From: Stakelama pacifica | GTDB taxonomy: Bacteria > Pseudomonadota > Alphaproteobacteria > Sphingomonadales > Sphingomonadaceae | DNA length: 64,000 nt | Direction: 5' to 3' | Assembly: GCF_004361835.1 (NCBI RefSeq) | Contig: NZ_SNWD01000002.1 | Span: forward strand, 372,001-436,000 | Shown here: positions 16,961-25,255 of the stretch, piece after piece | Position numbering within the stretch: the stretch's first letter is position 1 | How the letters are laid out: the number at the start of each line of letters is the position of its first letter | The notes under the pieces: generated by a model | Databases searched by the model: none | What the model was told of the DNA's origin: nothing | What the model saw: the letters and a program-made list of their open reading frames with translations, nothing else | Program-made: the position numbers and the translations under genes

Positions 16961-18133
16961 TTAAGCGGGCTTTGCCTGTTCCCAGGCCCAGTCGAGCCAG
17001 GGGCCGAGCGTTTCGATATCGGCAGTGTCGACAGTCGCGCCGCACCAGATGCGCAGCCCCGGCGGCGCATCGCGATAGCCCGCAATGTCGTACGCGGCAT
17101 CTTCGGCTTCGAGCAGCGCGGCCATTTTCTTGATCGCTGCCGCCTGTGCGTCACTATCGGCATCGGTGACGAGCTTCAGGCAGACGCTGGTGTTCGAACG
17201 GATCGCCGGATCGGCGGGGAGATGGTCGAGCCAGTCGCGTTCCTCGACGATCCGGCCGAGCGCGGTGGCATTGGCCGTCGAACGCGCGATCAGGCCATTA
17301 AGCCCGCCGACCGATTTCGCCCATTCGAGCGCGAAGATATAATCCTCGACCGCCAGCATGGAGGGCGTGTTGATCGTTTCGCCCTTGAAGATACCTTCGA
17401 TCAGTTTCCCGCTTTTAGTCATGCGGAAAATCTTCGGCAGCGGCCATGCGGGCGTATAGCTTTCGAGCCGTTCGACCGCGCGGGGGCCGAGGATCAGGAC
17501 GCCATGGCCGCCCTCGCCGCCCATCACCTTCTGCCAGGAGAAGGTGGTGACATCGAGCTTGTCCCAGGGAAGCTCCATCGCAAACACTGCGCTGGTCGCA
17601 TCGGCGAAGGTCAGCCCCTCACGATCGTCGCGAATCCAGTCGCCATTGGGTACGCGAACGCCGCTGGTCGTGCCATTCCACGTAAAGATGACATCATGGC
17701 TCTGATCGACTTCGGCCAGATCGACGATCTCGCCATAGCCGGCCTTTTTGACGATCGGTTCGATCTTTAGCTGCTTTACCGCATCGGTGACCCAGCCCTC
17801 ACCAAAGCTTTCCCATGCAAGCGTGGTGACGGGGCGCTGACCCAGCATCGACCACATCGCCATTTCGACGGCGCCGGTGTCGCTCGCCGGAACGATGCCG
17901 ATCCGGTGCGTATCGGGAACGCCGAGAATTTCGCGGGTCAGATCGATCGCGCACTGCAACCGCGCCTTTCCGAGTTTCGAACGATGCGAGCGGCCGAGCA
18001 CTTCCGTCGCCAGTTTTTCAGGCGACCAGCCGGGCGGCTTGGCACAGGGTCCGGAGGAAAAATGGGGGCGCGCCGCTTTGGTGGCGGGCTTTGCGGACGC
18101 AGTTGTGGCGTCGGCGGCAGTCAAATCGGTCAT
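16961..18133 (-). CDS. serC: Phosphoserine aminotransferase
   Basis: PLP enzyme that converts 3-phosphohydroxypyruvate to phosphoserine (second step of serine synthesis). 390 residues of the alphaproteobacterial class: [64 protein letters not shown], and the PLP-lysine in [30 protein letters not shown]. The ATG at 18133 is preceded by TAAGGAGAG, which is part of a hairpin (see the leader entry). First gene of serC-serA-hisZ. A 30-residue Ala/Thr/Lys-rich N-terminal extension precedes the catalytic domain. Confidence 0.95.
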   Translation of the reverse strand: MTDLTAADATTASAKPATKAARPHFSSGPCAKPPGWSPEKLATEVLGRSHRSKLGKARLQCAIDLTREILGVPDTHRIGIVPASDTGAVEMAMWSMLGQRPVTTLAWESFGEGWVTDAVKQLKIEPIVKKAGYGEIVDLAEVDQSHDVIFTWNGTTSGVRVPNGDWIRDDREGLTFADATSAVFAMELPWDKLDVTTFSWQKVMGGEGGHGVLILGPRAVERLESYTPAWPLPKIFRMTKSGKLIEGIFKGETINTPSMLAVEDYIFALEWAKSVGGLNGLIARSTANATALGRIVEERDWLDHLPADPAIRSNTSVCLKLVTDADSDAQAAAIKKMAALLEAEDAAYDIAGYRDAPPGLRIWCGATVDTADIETLGPWLDWAWEQAKPA

Positions 18134-18210
18134 GTATCTCTCCTTACAGAGAGCACGCGCTGCGTTGGGACAGCGTGGCCCGTCGACGGCCCTAACGTGC
18201 CGCCAGTCGC
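18134..18210 (-). ncRNA. Candidate serC leader RNA (serC-motif-like)
   Basis: The 5' leader of serC, read on the minus strand, has a possible -35 element TTGACA (revcomp of 18211-18216) and two potential hairpins. One is GGCC-7 nt-GGCC at 18177-18191. The other is CTCTC-TGTAAG-GAGAG (18138-18153), whose 3' arm overlaps the Shine-Dalgarno of serC. A conserved serC RNA motif with a hairpin near the ribosome-binding site is known upstream of serC in alphaproteobacteria. Position and architecture fit, but I cannot run a covariance model, so the call is tentative. Confidence 0.5.
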
Positions 18211-18282
18211 TGTCAAGCTGCGTTTCACCGAAACAAGGCGGGCCGAGGGTGCAATTCGCATCGGCTGCGGTATGAAAGGGCC

Positions 18283-18966
18283 ATGCGTGTCCTTGTTCGC
18301 CTGTTGCCCGCCCTGCTGCTCCCCTGCCTGCTCGCCGCCTGTATCTTCGGCGGAGGCGGAGACCGGCCAACGCCGCGGCAATCGGCGCGGCAAAGCGCGC
18401 GCCCTGCGCCCAGCGCCCCGACGAGCCGCGAGACCCGGCAGTGCGAGGCCAATCTGACGCGCGCCGGATATAGTTTCCGATCGCTCCCCGACCGCGATTT
18501 CGGGGGCGGATGTTCGATTAACGGCGCGGTGCAGCTGCTCGACATCGGCGTGCCGGTGACAGGGATCAAGGCGATGCGCTGCGGCCTTGCCGACAAATTC
18601 ACTGGCTGGATCACCCATGGCGTCCGCCCGGCAGCGATCCAGATATTGGGCAGCGATGTCGTGCGGGTCGAAACTTTCGGCACCTATGCCTGTCGCAATA
18701 TTCGCGGCAATGCGGCCTATTCGACGAAGCGGTCCGAACATGCGAGCGCCAATGCGGTCGATATATCGGGATTCACGCTGGCGGACGGGCGGCACATCAC
18801 GATCGAAAAGGACTGGAATTCCAGCGACCCGCAAATCCGCCGGTTCATGGAAATCATTCACCGTTCGGCGTGCAAGCGGTTCCGCACGGTGCTCAGCCCC
18901 GATTATAATTCAGCACATTACAACCATTTCCACATGGATATGGGCGGCGGCACCTTCTGCCGATAG
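18283..18966 (+). CDS. Extensin-like family lipoprotein
   Basis: 227 residues. An N-terminal signal with lipobox LLAAC predicts a lipoprotein, followed by a low-complexity Arg/Pro/Ser linker. The C-terminal domain matches the bacterial extensin-like family: [64 protein letters not shown]. The conserved H..A.A.D and HxNHFH motifs resemble those of D-Ala-D-Ala/LAS-type metallopeptidases, so a cell-wall peptidase role is plausible but unproven. Divergent from serC across about 150 bases. Confidence 0.85.
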   Translation: MRVLVRLLPALLLPCLLAACIFGGGGDRPTPRQSARQSARPAPSAPTSRETRQCEANLTRAGYSFRSLPDRDFGGGCSINGAVQLLDIGVPVTGIKAMRCGLADKFTGWITHGVRPAAIQILGSDVVRVETFGTYACRNIRGNAAYSTKRSEHASANAVDISGFTLADGRHITIEKDWNSSDPQIRRFMEIIHRSACKRFRTVLSPDYNSAHYNHFHMDMGGGTFCR

Positions 18967-19014
18967 GGAAAGCGCCGGGTTGCGCCGCCCGCCCGATCCG
19001 CTAAGGCCGGGGCA

Positions 19015-19893
19015 ATGAGCGAACCCAAAGTACCGTCCCGCGTTTTCCGCCCCGCGCAGCAGGAGGCCGAAACCGCCCGCACCCATGGCCATACGCCGCA
19101 GACCGAAGATCCGGCCTATCGCCTTGCCTTTCAGGACATGGATTTCCTGCTGCGCGAGGATCTGCGCCCGGTGCGCTTCCAGCTGGAGCTGCTCAAACCG
19201 CAGCTCATCATGGACGAAGCGAATATCGGCTCGACGCTGGTCATGTATGGGTCGGCGCGAATCCCTGAGCCCGAAAAGGCGCAGGCGCTGCTCGACCTTG
19301 CCGAGGATGACCGGGCGAAGCGGATCGCCGAGCGGCTGATCGAGAAATCGAAATATTATGAAGTCGCGCGCGAGCTCGGCCGGATCGCCGGGAAGTTTCC
19401 GCGCGACGAGGATGGCAAGCGTCATTTCGTCGTCTGCTCAGGCGGCGGCCCTTCGATCATGGAAGCGGCCAATCGCGGTGCCGCCGATGTCGGCGCCGAA
19501 TCGATCGGGCTGAACATCGTCCTGCCGCACGAACAGGCGCCCAATCCCTATGTGACGCCGTCGCTGTCGATGCAGTTCCATTATTTCGCGCTGCGCAAGA
19601 TGCACTTCCTGCTGCACGCGCGCGCGGTTGCCGTTTTCCCCGGCGGGTTCGGGACGTTCGATGAGAGTTTCGAGCTGCTGACGCTGATCCAGACGGGCAA
19701 GATCGATCCGATGCCGGTGCTGTTCTATGGCAAGGAATTCTGGAACCGCGTGATCAATTTCGAGGCGCTGTGCGAGGAAGGCGTGATCTCCCCGCGCGAC
19801 CTCAACCTGTTCCATTTCGTCGAAACGGCGGAAGAAGGCTGGGAGCTGATCCGCGATTTCTATCGCAACCGCGACGGGGTCAAGCTCGACTGA
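19015..19893 (+). CDS. LOG-family protein (TIGR00730-like nucleotide 5'-monophosphate hydrolase)
   Basis: 292 residues. The Rossmann-like core has VMYGSARIPEP, VVCSGGGPSIMEAANRGA and the catalytic PGGFGTFDESFELLTLIQTGKI, matching the PGGxGTxxE motif of LOG proteins. Members are phosphoribohydrolases that can release cytokinins from nucleotides; many were mislabelled lysine decarboxylases. The protein is longer at the N-terminus (about 70 residues, with a helical segment LREDLRPVRFQLELLKPQL) than plain LOG enzymes, like other alphaproteobacterial homologues. Substrate unknown. Confidence 0.85.
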   Translation: MSEPKVPSRVFRPAQQEAETARTHGHTPQTEDPAYRLAFQDMDFLLREDLRPVRFQLELLKPQLIMDEANIGSTLVMYGSARIPEPEKAQALLDLAEDDRAKRIAERLIEKSKYYEVARELGRIAGKFPRDEDGKRHFVVCSGGGPSIMEAANRGAADVGAESIGLNIVLPHEQAPNPYVTPSLSMQFHYFALRKMHFLLHARAVAVFPGGFGTFDESFELLTLIQTGKIDPMPVLFYGKEFWNRVINFEALCEEGVISPRDLNLFHFVETAEEGWELIRDFYRNRDGVKLD

Positions 19894-19941
19894 TCGCCAT
19901 GGCGCGGCGGTTTGTTTCGCCGCGCCATCGCCCTTCACCGG

Positions 19942-20787
19942 TCAGGCGGCAAAGCCCGTCGATCGCGACAGCGCCTCCCACTCGGCCAGTTCCGCGCGCA
20001 TTGAATCGAGCTTTGTCCCGACCAGGCCGAGCGCATCGTCGCCGAGAAACAACCGCACCGGCGGCTCGGGCGAATCGACGAGGGTGAGCAGCGCGCGCGC
20101 CGCTTTCGCCGGATCGCCGGGCTGCTGCCCGCTTTTCTGCTGCCGCCCTGCGCGAATCGGGCCCATCACCGAATCATAATCGGCGATGCTGCGCGCGGTG
20201 CGGTCCATCGACCGGCCTGCCCAGTCGGTGCGGAACTGGCCCGGTGCGAGCGCCGTCACCCGGATGCCGAACGACGCCACTTCCTTGCCCAGCGCCTCGC
20301 TGATCCCCTCCAGCGCGAATTTGCTGCCGCAATAGAAGCTGATCCCCGGCATGGTGATGAAGCCGCCCATCGACGTGACGTTGACGATATGCCCGCGCCG
20401 CCGCTCGCGCATCGTCGGCAGGGCCGCCTTCGTCATCGCGACCGCGCCGAAGACATTCGCGGCGAACTGGCGCTGGAGATCGTCCATCGACGATTCCTCC
20501 ATAATCCCCTCATGCCCATAGCCAGCATTGTTCACCAGCACGTCGACCGGCCCGACGCGCTTTTGCGCATCGGCAACCGCGTCCGGAACCGCGTCATAGT
20601 CGGTAACATCGAGGAGTAGCGGATGCGCCCGCCCCCCGGCCATAGCAGCAAAGGCATCGGCATCGCTTTCGCGGCGAACGGTGCCGACGACGCTGTGCCC
20701 CGCCTCCAGCGCGGCTTCGGCAAAGGCGCGGCCGAGGCCCGAACTGACGCCGGTGATGAGAAAAGTTTTGGGGCTGGCGCTGGTCAT
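19942..20787 (-). CDS. Short-chain dehydrogenase/reductase
   Basis: 281-residue SDR: cofactor motif TGVSSGLGRAFAEAAL with RRES after the second strand (suggesting NADP preference), LVNNAGYG, and catalytic S...YxxxK as NVTSMGGF and FYCGSKFALEG. Substrate unknown. Divergent from the TetR-type gene, with a perfect 16-bp palindrome between the two starts, so it is probably the main target of that regulator. Confidence 0.88.
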   Translation of the reverse strand: MTSASPKTFLITGVSSGLGRAFAEAALEAGHSVVGTVRRESDADAFAAMAGGRAHPLLLDVTDYDAVPDAVADAQKRVGPVDVLVNNAGYGHEGIMEESSMDDLQRQFAANVFGAVAMTKAALPTMRERRRGHIVNVTSMGGFITMPGISFYCGSKFALEGISEALGKEVASFGIRVTALAPGQFRTDWAGRSMDRTARSIADYDSVMGPIRAGRQQKSGQQPGDPAKAARALLTLVDSPEPPVRLFLGDDALGLVGTKLDSMRAELAEWEALSRSTGFAA

Positions 20788-20812
20788 GGTCTACCTCGGA
20801 AATGATGTATAA

Positions 20813-20828
20813 CTATATCATGATATAG
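20813..20828. promoter_or_regulatory. Perfect 16-bp palindrome, likely TetR-family operator
   Basis: CTATATCATGATATAG is a perfect palindrome. It lies 25 bases upstream of the SDR start (20787) and 8 bases before the TetR-type start (20837), so it overlaps both promoters. Its length, AT content in GC-rich surroundings and central position are typical of a TetR-family operator controlling a divergent pair. Confidence 0.7.
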
Positions 20829-20836
20829 ATAGCGCT

Positions 20837-21439
20837 ATGACAAACAGCAACACCGAATCGGGCGGGCTTCGCGGTGAGCCGCTTCGCCATCGCGTGCTCG
20901 ACGCCGCCGAAACGCTCCTGCGCGACGGCAAGGCGGATTTTTCGATGCGCCAGCTTGCCGCCGAGGCGGGGGTCAGTTTTGCGACACCGTTCAATCAGTT
21001 CGGCAGCAAGGCGGCGATCATGCACGCGCTTTCGAAGCGCCGGATCGACACGATGAGCCGCCGGTTCACTGCCGCACCCGCGCCGCGCAATGCGCAGGAC
21101 CGGATATTGCTGGCGATCGATATCGCCGTGGCAGTCATGATCGAGGAACCGGCGATCAACCGCGCGGTGATGAGCTGGGTCGGCACCGCAGGGGGCGGCG
21201 ATGTGCTGCACCATTCGACGATGCTGTGGTCGCTCGCGCTCGGCGATGGCGAAGGCCTTGCCCCTGCGCGGCGGCAGGCAGCGCTGGATGCGTTGCCGCG
21301 CCAGCTCGCTTTCGCCTTTCGCGGCGTACTCTCCTTCTGGACCGCGGGCGAACTGGCCGGTGACGCGCTGGCATCGCATGCGCGCGAGGCAGCGCGGATG
21401 CTGCTGTCGGGCTTTACCGGACCGGCCCCGTCGGGTTGA
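20837..21439 (+). CDS. TetR-family transcriptional regulator
   Basis: 200 residues. The N-terminal DNA-binding domain reads LRHRVLDAAETLLRDGKADFSMRQLAAEAGVSFATPFNQFGSKAAIMHAL, a clear TetR helix-turn-helix with the F-x-SK-end signature. The C-terminal helical ligand-binding domain is poorly conserved, and no ligand can be inferred. It most likely represses itself and the divergent SDR through the palindrome at 20813-20828. Confidence 0.88.
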   Translation: MTNSNTESGGLRGEPLRHRVLDAAETLLRDGKADFSMRQLAAEAGVSFATPFNQFGSKAAIMHALSKRRIDTMSRRFTAAPAPRNAQDRILLAIDIAVAVMIEEPAINRAVMSWVGTAGGGDVLHHSTMLWSLALGDGEGLAPARRQAALDALPRQLAFAFRGVLSFWTAGELAGDALASHAREAARMLLSGFTGPAPSG

Positions 21440-21474
21440 GGCTGCTGCGGCCCGTTGACCCGCCGATATACGAA

Positions 21475-21501
21475 TCATATATGGTTCATATATTCATATA
21501 T
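21475..21501. promoter_or_regulatory. Three TCATATAT repeats upstream of the ParD-like gene
   Basis: The octamer TCATATAT occurs at 21475-21482, 21486-21493 and 21494-21501, in an AT-rich island bordered by CGAAT and ATTCG. The array ends 13 bases before the ParD-like start, where a promoter would lie. Repeated operators just ahead of a ribbon-helix-helix gene suggest autoregulation. Confidence 0.5.
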
Positions 21502-21514
21502 TCGGAGCGCGCGG

Positions 21515-21721
21515 ATGGGCATCGTAAAGATCGGGGACGAATTGCATGAGGAAGTGCGCAAGGCGAGCGGGGTGATGTGCCGCTCGATCAATGCGCAGGC
21601 CGAATTCTGGATCAGGATCGGCATGCTCGCCGAGGCCAATCCGCAATTGTCGTTCAACGATCTGGTCCGGCGCGAGCTCGACCGCGCTGAGGTCCGCATG
21701 CCCGATCGCGCGGCGGCCTGA
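21515..21721 (+). CDS. ParD-like ribbon-helix-helix protein
   Basis: 68 residues. MGIVKIGDELHEEVRKASGVMCRSINAQAEFWIRIGMLAEANPQLSFNDLVRREL fits the ParD-like family: a beta strand then two helices, as in Arc/MetJ-type DNA-binding antitoxins. No RelE/ParE toxin follows; a methionine aminopeptidase gene starts two bases after its stop instead. I start at the ATG at 21515 with GGAG upstream; an ATG at 21455 would run the reading frame through the repeat array. DNA binding and autoregulation are inferred. Confidence 0.75.
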   Translation: MGIVKIGDELHEEVRKASGVMCRSINAQAEFWIRIGMLAEANPQLSFNDLVRRELDRAEVRMPDRAAA

Positions 21722-21722
21722 C

Positions 21723-22502
21723 ATGGTAAAGACCCCGGACGAAATCGCGCTGATGCGGCAATCGGGCCGGCTGCTCGCCAGCGTGTTCGAAATGCTCGAT
21801 CGCGTCGACCTTGCCGGGCGGTCGACCATGGCGGTCAACGATCTGGTCGAGCGCTTCATCACGCATGACCTTGCCTCGCGCCCCGCGAGCAAGGGGCAAT
21901 ATGGCTTTGCCTATGTGCTCAATTGTTCGATCAACGATGTGGTCTGCCATGGCGTGCCCGACAATGATGTCGTGATTCGCGACGGCGACATCATCAATCT
22001 CGATATCACGCTGGAAAAGAACGGCTATATCGCCGATTCGAGCAAGACCTATCTGGTGGGTGACGTCGCGCCTGCCGCCCGACGGATCGTCCAGATCGCG
22101 CAGAATGCGATGTGGCGCGGCATCGGCGAAGTCCGGCCGGGTGCGCATCTGGGCGATATCGGCTTTGCCATCGAACGCTATGCGCGGCGCAACGGATGTT
22201 CCGTGGTGCGCGAATATTGCGGCCACGGCATCGGGCGCGAAATGCACGAAGAGCCGCAGGTGTTGAATTTCGGCCATCGCGGGCAAGCCGTGCAGTTGCG
22301 CGAAGGCATGGTCTTCACGATCGAACCGATGGTCAATCAGGGCAGCCGACGGGTCGTCACCCGCGATGACGGCTGGACCGTCGCGACGAAGGACGGGAAG
22401 CTCTCAGCGCAGTTCGAACATACGGTCGCGGTGACCCGTGACGGGGTCGAGGTGCTGACCCTGCGCAAGGACGAAACCCCGCCGGTGGCGCGCGCCGCCT
22501 GA
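21723..22502 (+). CDS. map: Type I methionine aminopeptidase
   Basis: Removes N-terminal methionine from new proteins; 259 residues. The metal ligands are present: Asp in INLDITLEKNGYIADSSKTYLVG (two Asp), His in YCGHGIGREMHEEPQVLNFG, Glu in FTIEPMVNQG and Glu in SAQFEHTVAV; the substrate-contacting His is in CHGVPDND. It is therefore likely to be active. It starts two bases after the ParD-like stop, so the two are one operon. This is the Ia-type catalytic core without a zinc-binding N-terminal domain. It may be a second copy of map, which cannot be judged from this window. Confidence 0.93.
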   Translation: MVKTPDEIALMRQSGRLLASVFEMLDRVDLAGRSTMAVNDLVERFITHDLASRPASKGQYGFAYVLNCSINDVVCHGVPDNDVVIRDGDIINLDITLEKNGYIADSSKTYLVGDVAPAARRIVQIAQNAMWRGIGEVRPGAHLGDIGFAIERYARRNGCSVVREYCGHGIGREMHEEPQVLNFGHRGQAVQLREGMVFTIEPMVNQGSRRVVTRDDGWTVATKDGKLSAQFEHTVAVTRDGVEVLTLRKDETPPVARAA

Positions 22503-22543
22503 GGAAGGCGGAGGGCGCGAAGGGGCACCGCCCGGGATCGCGC

Positions 22544-22582
22544 TACGTGTCTCGATTTCGCTCGACACGAACGGGGAAGGCG
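22544..22582. repeat. GTGTCTCGA-type palindromic repeat
   Basis: Between the convergent map and cytochrome c genes. GTGTCTCGATTTCGCTCGACAC, with a stem GTGTC.CGA/TCG.GACAC, is followed by GAACGGGG. A related copy in the opposite sense (CGTTCG...GTGTCGAGACACG) is at 57728-57755. The rest of the 190-bp junction (22503-22694) is GC-rich with no gene I can support. Confidence 0.6.
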
Positions 22583-22694
22583 TCGCTGCCCTATCCGGCG
22601 GAGCCGCCGCGTAAAACGGATGGCTCTGCGCACTGCCCCGCCCCGCCCCGCCAGGGCCCGCCGCATAAGCGACGACCCCGGCACGGCCCGGCGC

Positions 22695-23366
22695 TTACCG
22701 GTCGGGCGTGGGCTGCTGCCCCGTCTTAGCGGGCGGCATGTTGAGTTCGACCGCGTTCTCCTGCGCGCCGGTTTCGTTCGCCGCGCCCTCATTCGCTGCC
22801 GCCGCGCCCGCATTGTCGCCGCCGGTCGCGCCCGGCGGCGGCGGGGCGGGGAGCGGCAGGTTGGAGCCGTGCTGATTGAGATAGAGGATCACATCGGCGC
22901 GATCCTGCGGATCGGACAGCCCGGCAAAGGTCATCTTCGTGCCCGGCGCGAATTTGCGCGGTGACATCAGCCATTCGTCGAGATTTTCAAAGGTCCATTT
23001 GCCGCCATGCGATGCGAGCGCATCGGAAAAGGCAAAGCCGCGCTTGCCGTGGCCGATTTCCTCACCCACCGTTCCCCACAGATTGGGGCCGATGCCGTTG
23101 GGCGCGCCTTGCGCCACGGTGTGGCAGGCGGTGCATTTGTTGAACACCTTTTCACCCGCAGCGGCGTCAGCGGCGGCGAGCCGCGTCGCGATCGGGGCGA
23201 CCTGCGGCCCCGAATCGCCGCCGGTTTCGACACCTTCCACCGGATAGCCGAACTTCTCCGGCTCTGAATGCCCCAGAAAAATCATGCCGCCGACGATCGA
23301 AAGTCCCAGCGCCGCCACACAGGCTGCCAGCACCCACCCCGCAATTGTATTCGTTCGATTATCCAT
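22695..23366 (-). CDS. Membrane-anchored cytochrome c, class I
   Basis: 223 residues. One N-terminal membrane helix (IAGWVLAACVAALGLSIVGGMIF) acts as an uncleaved anchor. The periplasmic domain has the heme site KCTACHTVAQG (CxxCH) and the distal methionine in FAPGTKMTFAGLSDPQDRADVILYL, as in mitochondrial-type cytochrome c and CycM/c552. A 60-residue Ala/Pro/Gly/Asn-rich tail follows and is probably disordered. Likely electron carrier between the bc1 complex and terminal oxidase; divergent from pheA. Confidence 0.9.
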   Translation of the reverse strand: MDNRTNTIAGWVLAACVAALGLSIVGGMIFLGHSEPEKFGYPVEGVETGGDSGPQVAPIATRLAAADAAAGEKVFNKCTACHTVAQGAPNGIGPNLWGTVGEEIGHGKRGFAFSDALASHGGKWTFENLDEWLMSPRKFAPGTKMTFAGLSDPQDRADVILYLNQHGSNLPLPAPPPPGATGGDNAGAAAANEGAANETGAQENAVELNMPPAKTGQQPTPDR

Positions 23367-23479
23367 TGCCCCCGCCGATGCTTTGAGCCGTCTCAGGTAT
23401 TGCGTCTTCTATTGACGCTACCCTGCCACCGCAAGCCATGCTTGCCTAGAGCCGTACGGCGATCTACTTCGCGCGTCCC

Positions 23480-24376
23480 ATGCAACAATTTCCCGGCCCC
23501 GCGCAGCCCCTGATCGCGCGCATGACAGAAGCGGCGCTGGCAGCGCCCGAAAAAGCGGTCGCCTATCAGGGCGCGCCCGGCGCGAATTCGCACATTGCGG
23601 CACTCGGCGCCTTTCCCGACTGCCTGCCGCTTCCCTGTTTCGGATTCGGCGATGCGATCGACGCGGTGCGCGAAGGCCGGGCCGATCGCGCGATCATCCC
23701 GATCGAAAATTCGCAGCATGGCCGCGTCGCCGATATGCATTTTCTGCTGCCCGAATCGGGGCTGGTGATTATCGGCGAATATTTCCTGCCGATCCGCCAC
23801 GCGATGATGAGCATCGGCGAACGCGCGCGGATTCGTCAGGCGATCAGCCATGAACAGGCTTTGGGGCAATGCCGCCACTGGCTCGCCGGGCAGGGGATTT
23901 CGGCGCTTGCCTATCCCGACACCGCCGGGGCGGCCGCACGGGTGCGCGAAATGGACGATCCCGAAATCGCCGCGCTCGCCCCGCCGATGGCGGCGGAATT
24001 ATACGGCCTGACCCTGCACGAAGCGAGCATCGCCGATGCCGATCATAATACCACGCGCTTCGTCGTGCTCGCGCGCGAAGCCGTTCCGGCAGCGGCAGAC
24101 ACGCCGATGATGACGACATTGATGTTCGCGGTGAAGAATGTGCCCGCCGCGCTCTACAAAGCGCTGGGCGGGTTCGCGACGAACGGCATCAATCTCACCA
24201 AGCTGGAAAGCTATCAGCGCGAGGGCAGTTTCGCCGCGTCCGAATTCTATTGCGATGTCGAAGGTGGCCCCGGCGATGCCGCGCTGGATCGCGCGCTGGA
24301 AGAACTTCGCTTTCAAACGAAATGGGTGCGGCTGCTCGGCACCTATCCGCGCGCGCGCAAGCGCGGCGGCGATTAG
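23480..24376 (+). CDS. pheA: Prephenate dehydratase
   Basis: Converts prephenate to phenylpyruvate for phenylalanine synthesis; 298 residues. AVAYQGAPGANSHIAALGAFP starts the catalytic domain, with the conserved PIENSQHGRV and the TRF motif in DADHNTTRFVVLARE. A C-terminal ACT domain (TTLMFAVKNVPAALYKALGGFATNGINLTKLESYQREGSFAASEFYCDVEG, including the ESRP-like ESYQ) gives feedback inhibition by phenylalanine. There is no fused chorismate mutase; a separate one lies at 33598-33879. Confidence 0.94.
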   Translation: MQQFPGPAQPLIARMTEAALAAPEKAVAYQGAPGANSHIAALGAFPDCLPLPCFGFGDAIDAVREGRADRAIIPIENSQHGRVADMHFLLPESGLVIIGEYFLPIRHAMMSIGERARIRQAISHEQALGQCRHWLAGQGISALAYPDTAGAAARVREMDDPEIAALAPPMAAELYGLTLHEASIADADHNTTRFVVLAREAVPAAADTPMMTTLMFAVKNVPAALYKALGGFATNGINLTKLESYQREGSFAASEFYCDVEGGPGDAALDRALEELRFQTKWVRLLGTYPRARKRGGD

Positions 24377-24379
24377 GTC

Positions 24380-25255
24380 TCAGCCCGGCTCTTCCTCCAA
24401 CCATGCCGTCAACAACGCATGCGCAATGGCGTGCGGCGGCGGCGGCAGGAACGCGGCGCGCTCCTCCCCGGCAAGCGCGGCGCGTACCTCGTCACGCGTG
24501 AACCAGCGGGCATCCTCCAGTTCGTTGGTGTCGACCGTAATCGTGTCGGCGACGGCATCGCCGATGCACGCGATCATCAGCGAGGAAGGAAAGGGCCAGG
24601 GCTGGCTGGCGATATAGCGCACGCGCGACAACGCGATTCCGGCCTCTTCCAGCGTTTCGCGCGCAACCGCTTCCTCGATCGATTCGCCGACCTCCAGAAA
24701 TCCTGCCAGCGCCGAATAGCGCCTCTCGGGCCAGCTTGCCTGACGCCCCAGCAGCGCGCGGCCGTCATGCTGCGCGATCATGATGACAACCGGGTCGGTG
24801 CGCGGATAATGTTCGGTGCCGCACGAATCGCACAGCCGCGCCCATCCCGCACGGATGGGATGCGTCGGACCGCCGCACATCGCGCAAAAGCGATGGCGCG
24901 CATGCCAGGAAACAAGGCTGCGCGCCGCGGCATAATGCGCCATATCGGCGCGCGGCATCGCGGCGACCGCGCGCATGATCTCGAACATATTGCCGCCATC
25001 GGGCATCCCCGGCGGGACCGCGACGAAATGCGGCACCTCCCCGGCAAAGCCCAGCAGGACGAGATCGTCGCCTTCGCCCGCGTCACCAAGCGCCTCCCAG
25101 CGCAGCGCGCCGTCGGGATGGATCAGCGCCGCCAGCCCGTCCATCTGCAACAGCCGCGCGTCCGGGTGGCGCAGTGCCGCCGCATACGCCGCAGCATCGG
25201 TGCGGACATGATCGGCGCGGTCGAGCGTCCCGCCGGTAAAACCGGTTTCGATCAT
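24380..25255 (-). CDS. nudC: NAD+ diphosphatase / RNA deNADding hydrolase NudC
   Basis: 291 residues. A zinc ribbon (FCAMCGG...LCDSCGTEHYPRTDPVVI) precedes the Nudix box GFLEVGESIEEAVARETLEEAGI, and the NADH-specific SQPWPFPSSLMIA motif follows. This is the full NudC signature. The enzyme cleaves NAD(H) and removes NAD caps from RNA. The ATG at 25255 overlaps the stop of the upstream serine hydrolase (ATGA); an in-frame ATG at 25306 lies inside that gene and is rejected. Confidence 0.93.
   Translation of the reverse strand: MIETGFTGGTLDRADHVRTDAAAYAAALRHPDARLLQMDGLAALIHPDGALRWEALGDAGEGDDLVLLGFAGEVPHFVAVPPGMPDGGNMFEIMRAVAAMPRADMAHYAAARSLVSWHARHRFCAMCGGPTHPIRAGWARLCDSCGTEHYPRTDPVVIMIAQHDGRALLGRQASWPERRYSALAGFLEVGESIEEAVARETLEEAGIALSRVRYIASQPWPFPSSLMIACIGDAVADTITVDTNELEDARWFTRDEVRAALAGEERAAFLPPPPHAIAHALLTAWLEEEPG

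Noticed and set aside
16860-17045. N-terminal extension of serA to 17045
   Set aside because: It would translate the palindromic spacer and overlap the serC end; AAGGAGG marks the ATG at 16859.
21515-22502. Classical ParDE toxin-antitoxin module
   Set aside because: There is no ParE/RelE-like toxin; the following gene is an intact methionine aminopeptidase.
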